Source of the DNA: Myxococcota bacterium
GTDB lineage: Bacteria > Myxococcota_A > UBA796
Length of the DNA stretch: 64,000 nucleotides
Reading direction: 5' to 3'
Assembly: GCA_029251165.1 (NCBI GenBank)
Contig: JAQXDW010000142.1
Location: forward strand, 80,470 to 144,469
Shown here: piece after piece, positions 26,658 through 34,445 of the stretch
How the letters are laid out: the number at the start of each line of letters is the position of its first letter
How positions within the stretch are numbered: the stretch's first letter is position 1
Program-made: the position numbers and the translations under genes
The notes under the pieces: generated by a model
The model's input: only the letters and a program-made list of their open reading frames with translations
Databases searched by the model: none
Told to the model about the DNA's origin: nothing

Positions 26658-29306
26658 ATGTCCGATGCCCGCAACCTCCGCGGCCAGGTTCTTCAGCTCG
26701 CAGAGCTGTACGGTCTGGTCGATGAGTGCTTGGAAGATCTCCTGGAGATCATCCAGCCTTCCGACACTTTTCACTCATGGACCCCCCAGGAGGACGAGGA
26801 CATCACCGTCTCGGTGCCTGCGCTCCCGGCGAGCGCCGAGCGGTACCAAGAGCTGGAGCAGCTCGGCGTGGGCGGAATGGGGGTGGTGCATCGGGTCTTT
26901 GATCAGCACCTCAACCGCACCATGGCTCGTAAGGTGCTCAAGCTGTCCCTTGTGGACTCCAGTCAAGCCCGCGCACGCTTCCTGGCAGAGGCACGAATCA
27001 CCGCTCAGCTCAGCCATCCAAGTATCGCCCCGGTCCACGACGTCGGCGAGCTCTCCACCGGCCAGCCCTACTACACGATGCGCGAGATCCAGGGCGGCAC
27101 CCTGCGAGAGGCCATCGACTCGGTTCATGCCGTCTCTTCGGCAAACAGCTGGCGAGAGGCGCTGTCGATCCACGGTCCCCCCTGGACACTGCGGAGGCTG
27201 CTCTCGGCCTTGCGCCGCGCGTGCGAGGCCGTGGCCTATGCGCACAGCCGCGGGGTGATCCACCGGGACATCAAGCCCGACAACATCATGGTCGGGCCGT
27301 TTGGTGAGGTCCTGGTGATGGACTGGGGCATCGCCCGGGTTCTCGATCAGCGTCGTCCGCCGTTCTCTCTCCGCCCGATCATCGGGATCAACGAGGCACT
27401 CGACCGCGCGCGCTCGGTGGTTGGTACTCCCAGCTACATGTCCTTCGAGCAGGCCGGGAGCGGGCTGGTTGGCCCCCGAGGAGACGTCTACGCCCTCGGC
27501 GCGACCCTCTACCACCTCCTCTCAGGCCACCCGCCCTACCGCGGCGGACGCTGGGAGATCCAGCGCCAGCTCCTCGCTGGCCCGCCTGCTGCACTGGAGA
27601 GCCACGGCGGGCCGCCGATTCCTGAGGAGCTGGCAGAAGCCTGTCGGACGGCCATGGCGCGCGAGCCCGTCGACCGGTTCGAGTCTGCGGCCGCCCTCGC
27701 GGAGTCGATCACCGCCTGGCTGGAGGGCGCGCGCGAGCAGGACCGCGCCAGAGCGATCGTGCAGAAAGCCGACGAGCTCCGCCCCGAGATCGAGCAGCTC
27801 ACCCACACCGTCCAGCAGCTCCGCACCGAGGCCGATGCCCTGCTCGATGGCGTCCGCCCCCACGAGCCCGATGCGCGGAAGCTTCCGGGCTGGCAGAAGC
27901 AGGACGAAGCAGACCAGCTGGAGCGCCGCTGCGAGCACCTGAAGCAAGAGTACCGAGAGACCATCCGCTCCGCACTTCAGTACGCACGAGATCTTCCCGA
28001 GGCCCAGAGCCGGCTGGCCGAGCACTACGCCGCCCGGCACAGTCAGGCAGAGACCGAGCGCGATCCCCAGCGGGCAGCCCTGACCGAGCGACTGCTGAGA
28101 CACTACGATCAAGGACGCTATGCCGGCTACCTCAAGGCCGAGGGAGCGCTGACGCTGCACACGGACCCTCCAGGCGCACAGGTCCGAATCTACCGCTACG
28201 AGCACCGTCGACGCCGGCTGCTCCCGGTGTACTGGAAGAGCCTCGGGCAGACACCGCTCGACGAGGTCACGCTGCCCATCGGCAGCTACATGCTGAGCAT
28301 CCACCACTCAGATCGGGCCGTCGTCCGCTACCCAATCCACATCGCGCGCCAGTCTCACTGGGACGGCATCCCGCCTGGCGGCGCTGCCCCCCATCGCATC
28401 TACCTGCCCGCCCGCCGTGAGCTGTCCAGCGATGAGATGTACATTCCAGCGGGCTGGTTCTGGAGCGGCGGCGATCAAGACGCTGGACGGGCGCTTCCCC
28501 AGCAGCGGCTCTGGGTCGACGGGCACACCATCGGTCGGTTCCCGATCACCAACGCCGAGTACATCGCCTTCCTCGACGATCTCGTCGCGACAGGACGGGG
28601 GGATGCCGCGCTCCGCTATGCTCCCCGAGACCGCCCAACTCACGGAGATCCAGAGGGCGGTCTCCTCTATGGACGAAGTCGACTGGGGCGCTTCCTGCTG
28701 GTCCCCGACATCAACGGCGACGTGTGGTTGCCGGACTGGCCGGTGATCATGATGGGCTGGGCCGGGGCTGTCGCATACTGTCAGTGGAAGTCCCAGCGGA
28801 CCGGGCTGCCCTGGCGACTCCCGGGTGAGCTGGAGTGGGAGAAAGCCGGTCGCGGGGTCGACGGACGCATCTATCCCTGGGGCGATACCTTCGACGCCTC
28901 CTGGGCCTGTACCCGAGAGAGCCATCCTGGCCGCCCCCAGCCGGTGCCGGTCTCCGCCTTCCCGATCGACGAGAGCCCGTACGGAGTGCGTGGAATGGCT
29001 GGAAACACACGAGACTGGTGTGGTGACATCTTCAGCCCCCACGGTCCCAGACTCGACGGCGATCGGGTCATCCCGCCGCCCCTCCCCCGGCGAATCGATC
29101 CATCGACCGGCCACACCGGCATCACCCGGGGCGGCGCATGGTGGTACTCCCCCCGCGAAGCACGGCTGAGCTACCGCGCGATGCACCTGCCGGCAATCCG
29201 CTTCCACCCGCTCAGCTTTCGGATCGCACGCACCTTCCCCGATCCAGGACCATCGACTCCGAGCCGAGATGGACTCCCGGTGCCCCACTGGCGATCGAAG
29301 GAATAG
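26658..29306 (+). CDS. Ser/Thr kinase fused to PEGA-like and FGE/SUMF1-like domains
   Basis: 882 residues. The N-terminal 60 residues precede the kinase domain (about 75-350): GVGGMGVV, the lysine in ARKVLKL, HRDIKPDN at 202-209, a DWGIARV form of DFG, and GTPSYMSFEQ. A coiled-coil-like segment (about 365-475) follows, then a PEGA-like strand domain (about 495-560: LTLHTDPPGAQVRIYRY), and a C-terminal sulfatase-modifying-factor domain (about 590-875): MYIPAGWFWSGG, FPITNAEYIAFL, LPWRLPGELEWEKAGRG, YPWGD, RGGAWWYSPREARLSYR. The paired catalytic cysteines of true FGE are absent, so it is probably a ligand-binding version, as in Pkn1-type proteins. No clear transmembrane helix. The kinase is probably active. 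Confidence 0.9.
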   Translation: MSDARNLRGQVLQLAELYGLVDECLEDLLEIIQPSDTFHSWTPQEDEDITVSVPALPASAERYQELEQLGVGGMGVVHRVFDQHLNRTMARKVLKLSLVDSSQARARFLAEARITAQLSHPSIAPVHDVGELSTGQPYYTMREIQGGTLREAIDSVHAVSSANSWREALSIHGPPWTLRRLLSALRRACEAVAYAHSRGVIHRDIKPDNIMVGPFGEVLVMDWGIARVLDQRRPPFSLRPIIGINEALDRARSVVGTPSYMSFEQAGSGLVGPRGDVYALGATLYHLLSGHPPYRGGRWEIQRQLLAGPPAALESHGGPPIPEELAEACRTAMAREPVDRFESAAALAESITAWLEGAREQDRARAIVQKADELRPEIEQLTHTVQQLRTEADALLDGVRPHEPDARKLPGWQKQDEADQLERRCEHLKQEYRETIRSALQYARDLPEAQSRLAEHYAARHSQAETERDPQRAALTERLLRHYDQGRYAGYLKAEGALTLHTDPPGAQVRIYRYEHRRRRLLPVYWKSLGQTPLDEVTLPIGSYMLSIHHSDRAVVRYPIHIARQSHWDGIPPGGAAPHRIYLPARRELSSDEMYIPAGWFWSGGDQDAGRALPQQRLWVDGHTIGRFPITNAEYIAFLDDLVATGRGDAALRYAPRDRPTHGDPEGGLLYGRSRLGRFLLVPDINGDVWLPDWPVIMMGWAGAVAYCQWKSQRTGLPWRLPGELEWEKAGRGVDGRIYPWGDTFDASWACTRESHPGRPQPVPVSAFPIDESPYGVRGMAGNTRDWCGDIFSPHGPRLDGDRVIPPPLPRRIDPSTGHTGITRGGAWWYSPREARLSYRAMHLPAIRFHPLSFRIARTFPDPGPSTPSRDGLPVPHWRSKE

Positions 29307-29354
29307 GGCCGGCATGGCTCATGCATTGGACTCCAGCACCACCAGGAGACTCCA

Positions 29355-29690
29355 ATGCCCCTCACTCTCGTCCTGATCGCCACTGCCTTCGCCGACGACT
29401 TCTCGACTCTCGCGGTTCCCCTGCCTGACATGGCCGCAGAGACGGTCACCGAGACCGTGTCCTGGGACTCTGAGGGAGAGCACGAGGGGCCACCGCTGGC
29501 CTGGCGTCAGCTCGGTGAGCACCGAATCGGCGGAGAGCACCTGCTCTACGACGATGCCGGCCAGATCACGCTGCGGTGCGAGATCCAGTCCTTCGAGCTG
29601 CGCAGCACAGAGACCGTGGGCTCAGCCAGCGATGGTGCTGAGGTCTGGGCACTGCTGAACTGCGGAACTGAGGCGATGGCCAGCCGATGA
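29355..29690 (+). CDS. Small secreted protein, unknown function
   Basis: 111 residues, no family recognised. AGGAGA lies 6-7 bases before the ATG. The N-terminus (MPLTLVLIATAFADD) is a short signal peptide with likely cleavage after AFA. The mature part is acidic and carries two Cys (LRCEIQ, LLNCGT) that could pair. It follows the FGE-kinase gene by 48 bases and may be co-transcribed. A 17-bp palindrome begins at its stop codon. Confidence 0.65.
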   Translation: MPLTLVLIATAFADDFSTLAVPLPDMAAETVTETVSWDSEGEHEGPPLAWRQLGEHRIGGEHLLYDDAGQITLRCEIQSFELRSTETVGSASDGAEVWALLNCGTEAMASR

Positions 29691-29706
29691 TCTATCCGCG
29701 ATAGAT
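29690..29706. promoter_or_regulatory. 17-bp palindrome between small secreted protein and Dabb genes
   Basis: ATCTATC (29690-29696), CGC, GATAGAT (29700-29706). It overlaps the preceding stop codon and lies 52 bases before the Dabb gene. It is too AT-rich and its loop too short for a strong terminator, so an operator is possible. Confidence 0.35.
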
Positions 29707-29758
29707 TTGACCAGTGCTCCATCGCGGGTGGCAGAATCCGAAACACCCCGGAGCGTCC

Positions 29759-30040
29759 ATGTACACCCACATCGTCTTCTTCTACCTCAAGAACCCCGCC
29801 GAAGCCGAAGAGGCCGCAGAGAAGCTTCGTGGCCTGGAGGGACACATCCCGAGCCTCAAGAGCATCGAGGTCGGCGTCGACGATGCCCCCTCTCCACGCT
29901 CCGCACACCTGTCGCTGCTCACCCGATTCGATGACCCCGCTGGCCTCGCGGCCTATGCCAACCATCCAGTCCACCTCGCACTCCTCGACTGGATCCGCCC
30001 CCGCCTCCAGCGCACCGTCAAGGTCGACTACAGCGCCTGA
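29759..30040 (+). CDS. Dabb (stress-responsive alpha/beta-barrel) domain protein
   Basis: 93 residues, a complete single Dabb ferredoxin-like domain: MYTHIVFFYLKNPAEAEE, then LRGLEGHIPSLKSIEVGVD, LLTRFDDPAGLAAYANHPVH and a C-terminal DWIRPRLQRTVKVDY strand. Such proteins form dimeric barrels; some are monooxygenases or cyclases, but most are uncharacterised. The start at 29759 matches the family N-terminus; an upstream in-frame start would add 15 polar residues. It ends 4 bases before the convergent LOG-family gene. Confidence 0.88.
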   Translation: MYTHIVFFYLKNPAEAEEAAEKLRGLEGHIPSLKSIEVGVDDAPSPRSAHLSLLTRFDDPAGLAAYANHPVHLALLDWIRPRLQRTVKVDYSA

Positions 30041-30044
30041 CCGC

Positions 30045-31175
30045 CTACTTACGGACGAACGGAACCGGCGGGTTGTCTTGGATAAAGGAGACGATCTCGT
30101 CGAGGTCATCGCTGATCGTGATCATGCGGTGGTACTGCCGCCCGGCTGCGAGCTGACGCAGCAGCGGGTAGACCGGGCGCTCCTGCGTCCAGTACTGCTC
30201 GTCCAGGAACACCATCGGGCTGATGACCTCGAAGGTGCCGTAGTGGTTCTGGGCAGCATCCTGGAAGATCTCCTGGATGGTGCCTGCGCTGCCCGGCGCG
30301 AACACGATCCCCCAGGTCGCCAGGGCGAGGAGTCCATCTTCCCTGAGGGAATTGGCGAAGTACTTTGCGATGTGAGAGGAGAAGAGGTTGGAGGGCTCGT
30401 GGCCGTAGAACCAGGTCGGGATCGCGAGGCTGTCGACGCCGTCATGCCAGCGGTCACGGACCATAAAGGCGGCATCAAACCAGCCAGGGTGATCGTACTT
30501 CGGCGCGGTCGCCAGGATGGAGACCGCCTGCTCGAGCGCTTCTTCAGGCCACCGAGACATCCAGGCCCCGAGGTTCGCAGCCTCCATCGCACCGGGTCCA
30601 CCGCCGGTCGCCACAAACAGCCCGCTGCGGGCCAGCCGCCACGCCACCTTCGCGACGATCTGGAAGTTCTCCTCGTCCCGGCGCATGGCATGACCGCCCA
30701 TCACGCCAACCACCCGGCGGGTCTCCTCGCCGTCGTAGAGCAGATCGTGCAGGGCATCATCGATGGCGTGATCGTGAAGTCGCTGTGAGAGGGTCTCCAT
30801 GATCGAGGCAGAGCCGCTGCCGCGTGATGCGGTGTAGTGGCGATAGATCCGGCTGTCGAGGGTCTCGGTGTAGAAGCTCTCGACGTGTCCCCTCTGGTAG
30901 CCCCCCATCAGCTCCTCGACGCTGTAGAGACGGGGACGAAATGGCCGATACGGGAGGCCATCCAGGCTCGGAAAGATCAGCGCGCCGGTTTGCTGGAGGT
31001 GGTCTCGCACTCGCTCCAAGAGCTGACAGCCCAGGAACACACTTCCAGCTCCCGGACACCGGAGCAGCGCGCTGGCGCAAGACCGAAGATCGAGCCCCTG
31101 GACGACAAGAGAATGAAGCGCCTGCCGCTTCAGGTGTGGGATTAGCTCATCGACAGTATGAATCTCAATATACAA
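30045..31175 (-). CDS. LOG-family (SLOG superfamily) nucleotide-binding protein, long form
   Basis: 376 residues. The C-terminal part has the Rossmann-like LOG fold: VVGVMGGHAMRRDE, ATGGGPGAMEAANLGAW (about 186-202) and PGSAGTIQEIFQDA (about 290), the counterpart of PGGxGTxxE. Classical LOG proteins release cytokinin bases from riboside monophosphates, but many bacterial members act on other nucleotides. This one has an extra N-terminal region of about 150 residues with no recognised domain. The proposed start is TTG at 31175 with weak ribosome-binding sequence, so it is uncertain. Divergent from CarD paralogue 2. Confidence 0.8.
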   Translation of the reverse strand: MYIEIHTVDELIPHLKRQALHSLVVQGLDLRSCASALLRCPGAGSVFLGCQLLERVRDHLQQTGALIFPSLDGLPYRPFRPRLYSVEELMGGYQRGHVESFYTETLDSRIYRHYTASRGSGSASIMETLSQRLHDHAIDDALHDLLYDGEETRRVVGVMGGHAMRRDEENFQIVAKVAWRLARSGLFVATGGGPGAMEAANLGAWMSRWPEEALEQAVSILATAPKYDHPGWFDAAFMVRDRWHDGVDSLAIPTWFYGHEPSNLFSSHIAKYFANSLREDGLLALATWGIVFAPGSAGTIQEIFQDAAQNHYGTFEVISPMVFLDEQYWTQERPVYPLLRQLAAGRQYHRMITISDDLDEIVSFIQDNPPVPFVRK

Positions 31176-31310
31176 GTGGTTGAACCTACTCGTAGGGGGT
31201 TTGCGATGACACCTTCCGTGCTATCTTTGCGCAACGGTCAGCATTGTACAGCCACTCTGTCAGGCAGCAGTATCGCGCCCCGGCAGGAACCGAGACAGGA
31301 GCGAGCGGTG

Positions 31311-31799
31311 ATGGACTTCAAGCGTGGCGATTCGGCTGTCTATCCAGGCTGTGGAGTCGGAGTCGTCGAGGAGATTCAGAAGATCGATCTCGGGGAAGGC
31401 AGCACAGAGATGTACGTCATCCAGTTCCCTGAGGATGGCACCAAGGTCTGGGTGCCCACCGTCCAGGCGCAGGCACAGGGCTTGCGCAAGGTGATGTCGC
31501 CCAAGACGGTCGAGGAGACCTACACCGCGATCCGCCGGCAGGAAATTCCCGAGCGACTCGCGACCTGGAACCGCCGGTTCCGAACTTACTCCGAGAAGAT
31601 CCAGACCAACGATCCCAAGGAGATGGGAGAGGTGCTCGGCGAGCTCGCGGCGATCAAGAGCACCAAGGACCTCAGCTTCGGAGAGCGGCGGATCTTCCGC
31701 AAGGTCCACGGCCTCCTCGTCCGTGAGCTGGCGATCGCGCTGGACACCAAGGAAGACACGATCAGCGAGAAGCTCGACGAGATCATCAACAAGGTCTGA
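31311..31799 (+). CDS. CarD/CdnL-family RNA-polymerase-binding regulator
   Basis: 162 residues, the normal CdnL length. FKRGDSAVYPGCGVGVVEEI opens the Tudor-like RNAP-binding domain. GTKVWVPTVQAQAQGLRKVMS follows, and the helical DNA-binding part contains LATWNRRFRTY and DLSFGERRIFRKVHGLLVRELAIAL. It lacks the Lys/Ala tail of the paralogue at 24483. Start: ATG 31311 (or GTG 31308) after AGGAG at 31297-31301; an ATG 51 codons upstream would give an unusual extension. CdnL is typically essential and acts at rRNA and other growth promoters. This is the more canonical of the two copies. The gene ends 5 bases before convergent topB. Confidence 0.92.
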   Translation: MDFKRGDSAVYPGCGVGVVEEIQKIDLGEGSTEMYVIQFPEDGTKVWVPTVQAQAQGLRKVMSPKTVEETYTAIRRQEIPERLATWNRRFRTYSEKIQTNDPKEMGEVLGELAAIKSTKDLSFGERRIFRKVHGLLVRELAIALDTKEDTISEKLDEIINKV

Positions 31800-31804
31800 G
31801 CGGA

Positions 31805-34285
31805 CTACTTCGCCAGCGCCAGCTGGAGCAGGCGGGCCGCTTCCGCATCGCTGCGGGGGCGGCCGTCTTCGTCGAAGGCCAGCGTGTAGCGACAGCCCTC
31901 TCGCCAGCGGTTGCAGCCCCACGCCCGACGCCCGCGGATGATCTGTCCCTGCTTACAGCGCGGGCACACCATGCCAACCGGTGACGGTGGGGTGCGCGCG
32001 GAAGCCCCCTGAGGCGAGCGGCTCTTTTTCGGAGGGCTCTTGGAGGGGGCATCGTTGTCTGACGGGACCTCTGAGAAGTCAAACACCACCCGGCCCTTCT
32101 CGCTGAGCTTGAGCGCCGCTGAGAACAGCTTGCCTTTGCGGCTCTTGAACCGCTTGAGAACTGGGCTCTTGCCATCCTTGAGCATGCTCTTGACTGTACG
32201 GACGCTGATCTTGCGACTGGCGACGGTCTTGAAGATGACAAAGTCGCAGGTTCGCCCTCCATCACACTCAAACACGCTGCGCTTCTCACGGACCGGCTTG
32301 GTGCAGACCGGGCAGGTCCCGAGCACCGGGAGGTCATCACGGACCTCCGCTGGTGGTGGACTGGCGGTGGAGATCGCACCGATCATTCCGGTCAGCGAGC
32401 GGCCCACATCGGCCATAAACACGGCTCTGGACTCGCTGCCGGAGGCAATGTTGCTCAGCCGGGCTTCCCAGCGACCAGTCAACGCTGCGCTGAGCAGCTC
32501 CTCGACTGGGATGGCTGCGACCAGAGCCCTGCCGCGATCGGTGCCGAGGACGTCGCGCCCCTTGCGCTCGATGTACTGGCGATTGAGGAGGGTCTGGATG
32601 ATCGCGGCGCGGGTGGCCGGAGTACCGAGGCCGGCGCCGCGCATGGCCCGCTTGAGCTTGGCGTCGTCGAGGTCGAGGTCGAGGTCGCGACCGGCCGTCT
32701 CCATCGCACGAAGGAGGCTGGCATCAGAGTGCGCGCGCGGCGGACGGGTCTGTCCCTTGGTGACCTTGATCGGGTTGGCGACCGCGTTGTCACCCTTGTT
32801 GACCCGAGGCAGCTCGATCTGCTTGCTCTTGCCGGGCGGATCCACCGCACGCCAGCCCTCTCTCCGACAGATTCGACCACGAGCACGAAACTTCAGCGGA
32901 GCCTGAACACCGTCGGGGAGCGCAGCGTCCGGATCCGGGGCGATGTCCGTGATGAGGTTTGCGACGTCAAAGAGGGCATCCTCAGAGAGCGCCGCCATGA
33001 AGCGCCGGGCGACCAAGTCGAAGATGCGCTTCTCTTCTGGGGAGAGGTGGTGGGCAGAAGGCGTCCGCCCGGTGGGAAGGATGGCGTGGTGATCGCCGAC
33101 CTCTGCAGCATTGACCACCCGCTTACCTGGTCGAATCGGGGATGCTGTGATGGCCATGCAATATGGCGCATAGACCGGAAGCTTTGAGATTCCCTTGAGA
33201 ATTCTCGGCAGCTCTGCGACCTGATCAGGGGTGATGTACCGGGCATCGGTTCGGGGATAGCTGATGAGCTTGTGCTTCTCGTAGAGATCCTGGGCCAGCT
33301 GGAGGGTGCGCTGAGCAGAGTAGCCATAGCGCTGGTTGGCCCGACGCTGAAGGCTCGTCAGATCATAGAGGAGCGGTGGCTTCTCGCTGGTCTGCTTGTA
33401 CTGTGCCGATGAGATGATGCCGATGCGCCCGCGCGCTGCGTCGATGAGCCGGCTCGCATCCTCCGCAGAGTCCAGCCGCTCGGCCCGATCGACTTCTTCT
33501 GGCTTTCCCTTCTTCTTGTCTTTGCTGGCGGACTTGTTGCTGGGGTTGAACCAGGTCGCCTTCCAGGAGCCCTCTTCCTCCCGGCCATCATCTCCGGCGA
33601 TCACCTTCGCGGTGAAGGTTGCCTTGATCTGCCAGAACGGGGTCGGGACGAAGTCGGCAATCTCCTTGTCGCGGTTGATGATCATCGCGAGGGTTGGTGT
33701 CTGAACCCGGCCGACGCTGAGGAGCTGATCGCCTCCTCCCGACCGGGCCAGGCAGGTCATCGCCCGGGTGACGTTGAGGCCGACCAGCCAGTCCGCCTCT
33801 CCACGACACCGCGCGGCATCTGCCAAGGCATCGTAATTGGAGGCTGGCTTCATCTGACCCCAGGCAGCCTTGATCGCAGAGTCGGTCAGCGAGGAAACCC
33901 ACAAGCGGCGTGCCGGCAGCGAGCAGACGGCCATCTGGTAGACGTACCGGAAGATCAGCTCGCCCTCCCGGCCAGCATCACATGCGTTGATGACCTCCTT
34001 CACCTCACGATCCCGCATGAGCTTACAGAGCACTCCCCACTGCTCATCAATCCCCTCGCGGAGCTTCAGCTCAAACCGCTCGGGGATCATCGGCAGGGAG
34101 TCCATCGCCCACCGCTTCCAGGCCTGGTTGTAGTGGGCGGGATCCTGGAGCTCGACCATGTGGCCGAAGCACCAGGAGATCTTCAGTCCGTTCCCCTCCA
34201 GCCAGCCGTTGCGTCGGGATGTTGCCCCAAGCACTTTTGCCAGGTCGCGCGCAACAGAAGGTTTCTCGGTGATGACGAGCAGCAT
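31805..34285 (-). CDS. topB: DNA topoisomerase III (type IA)
   Basis: 826 residues. N-terminal TOPRIM domain: LLVITEKPSVARDLAKVLG with the catalytic Glu, and ACDAGREGELIFRYVY with the DxD-type acidic pair. The active-site tyrosine is Y343 in ISYPRTDARYIT; LLSVGRVQTPTLAMI is the conserved strand of domain IV. The C-terminus adds zinc-ribbon-like cysteine clusters (CPVC...C; CPRC...C) and a final CNRW-type repeat. It relaxes negative supercoils and decatenates replication or recombination intermediates, often with RecQ-type helicases; a RecQ fusion is encoded 5 kb away. Divergent from a kinase gene across a region with a perfect inverted repeat. Confidence 0.95.
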   Translation of the reverse strand: MLLVITEKPSVARDLAKVLGATSRRNGWLEGNGLKISWCFGHMVELQDPAHYNQAWKRWAMDSLPMIPERFELKLREGIDEQWGVLCKLMRDREVKEVINACDAGREGELIFRYVYQMAVCSLPARRLWVSSLTDSAIKAAWGQMKPASNYDALADAARCRGEADWLVGLNVTRAMTCLARSGGGDQLLSVGRVQTPTLAMIINRDKEIADFVPTPFWQIKATFTAKVIAGDDGREEEGSWKATWFNPSNKSASKDKKKGKPEEVDRAERLDSAEDASRLIDAARGRIGIISSAQYKQTSEKPPLLYDLTSLQRRANQRYGYSAQRTLQLAQDLYEKHKLISYPRTDARYITPDQVAELPRILKGISKLPVYAPYCMAITASPIRPGKRVVNAAEVGDHHAILPTGRTPSAHHLSPEEKRIFDLVARRFMAALSEDALFDVANLITDIAPDPDAALPDGVQAPLKFRARGRICRREGWRAVDPPGKSKQIELPRVNKGDNAVANPIKVTKGQTRPPRAHSDASLLRAMETAGRDLDLDLDDAKLKRAMRGAGLGTPATRAAIIQTLLNRQYIERKGRDVLGTDRGRALVAAIPVEELLSAALTGRWEARLSNIASGSESRAVFMADVGRSLTGMIGAISTASPPPAEVRDDLPVLGTCPVCTKPVREKRSVFECDGGRTCDFVIFKTVASRKISVRTVKSMLKDGKSPVLKRFKSRKGKLFSAALKLSEKGRVVFDFSEVPSDNDAPSKSPPKKSRSPQGASARTPPSPVGMVCPRCKQGQIIRGRRAWGCNRWREGCRYTLAFDEDGRPRSDAEAARLLQLALAK

Positions 34286-34320
34286 AGAGTACGGATAACG
34301 TGCCGACCCGGCAGCCGGCT

Positions 34321-34353
34321 CCTCACACCGGACAGATGATGTCCGGTGTGAGG
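34321..34353. promoter_or_regulatory. Perfect 14-bp inverted repeat between topB and kinase gene
   Basis: Arms 34321-34334 and 34340-34353 are exactly complementary around a 5-base loop (GATGA). The element sits 36 bases upstream of topB and 92 bases upstream of the kinase start. No T-run follows on either strand, which argues against a standard terminator. A dyad operator or an RNA hairpin in one leader is possible. Confidence 0.55.
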
Positions 34354-34445
34354 ACTGGAATAAATCCTCCTCCCCCGGCTTCTACAGACAACTGTCCGCA
34401 CCTCGCGTCGGTCGAGGCCGACTGGATTCCGAGTATGGTTGCCCC

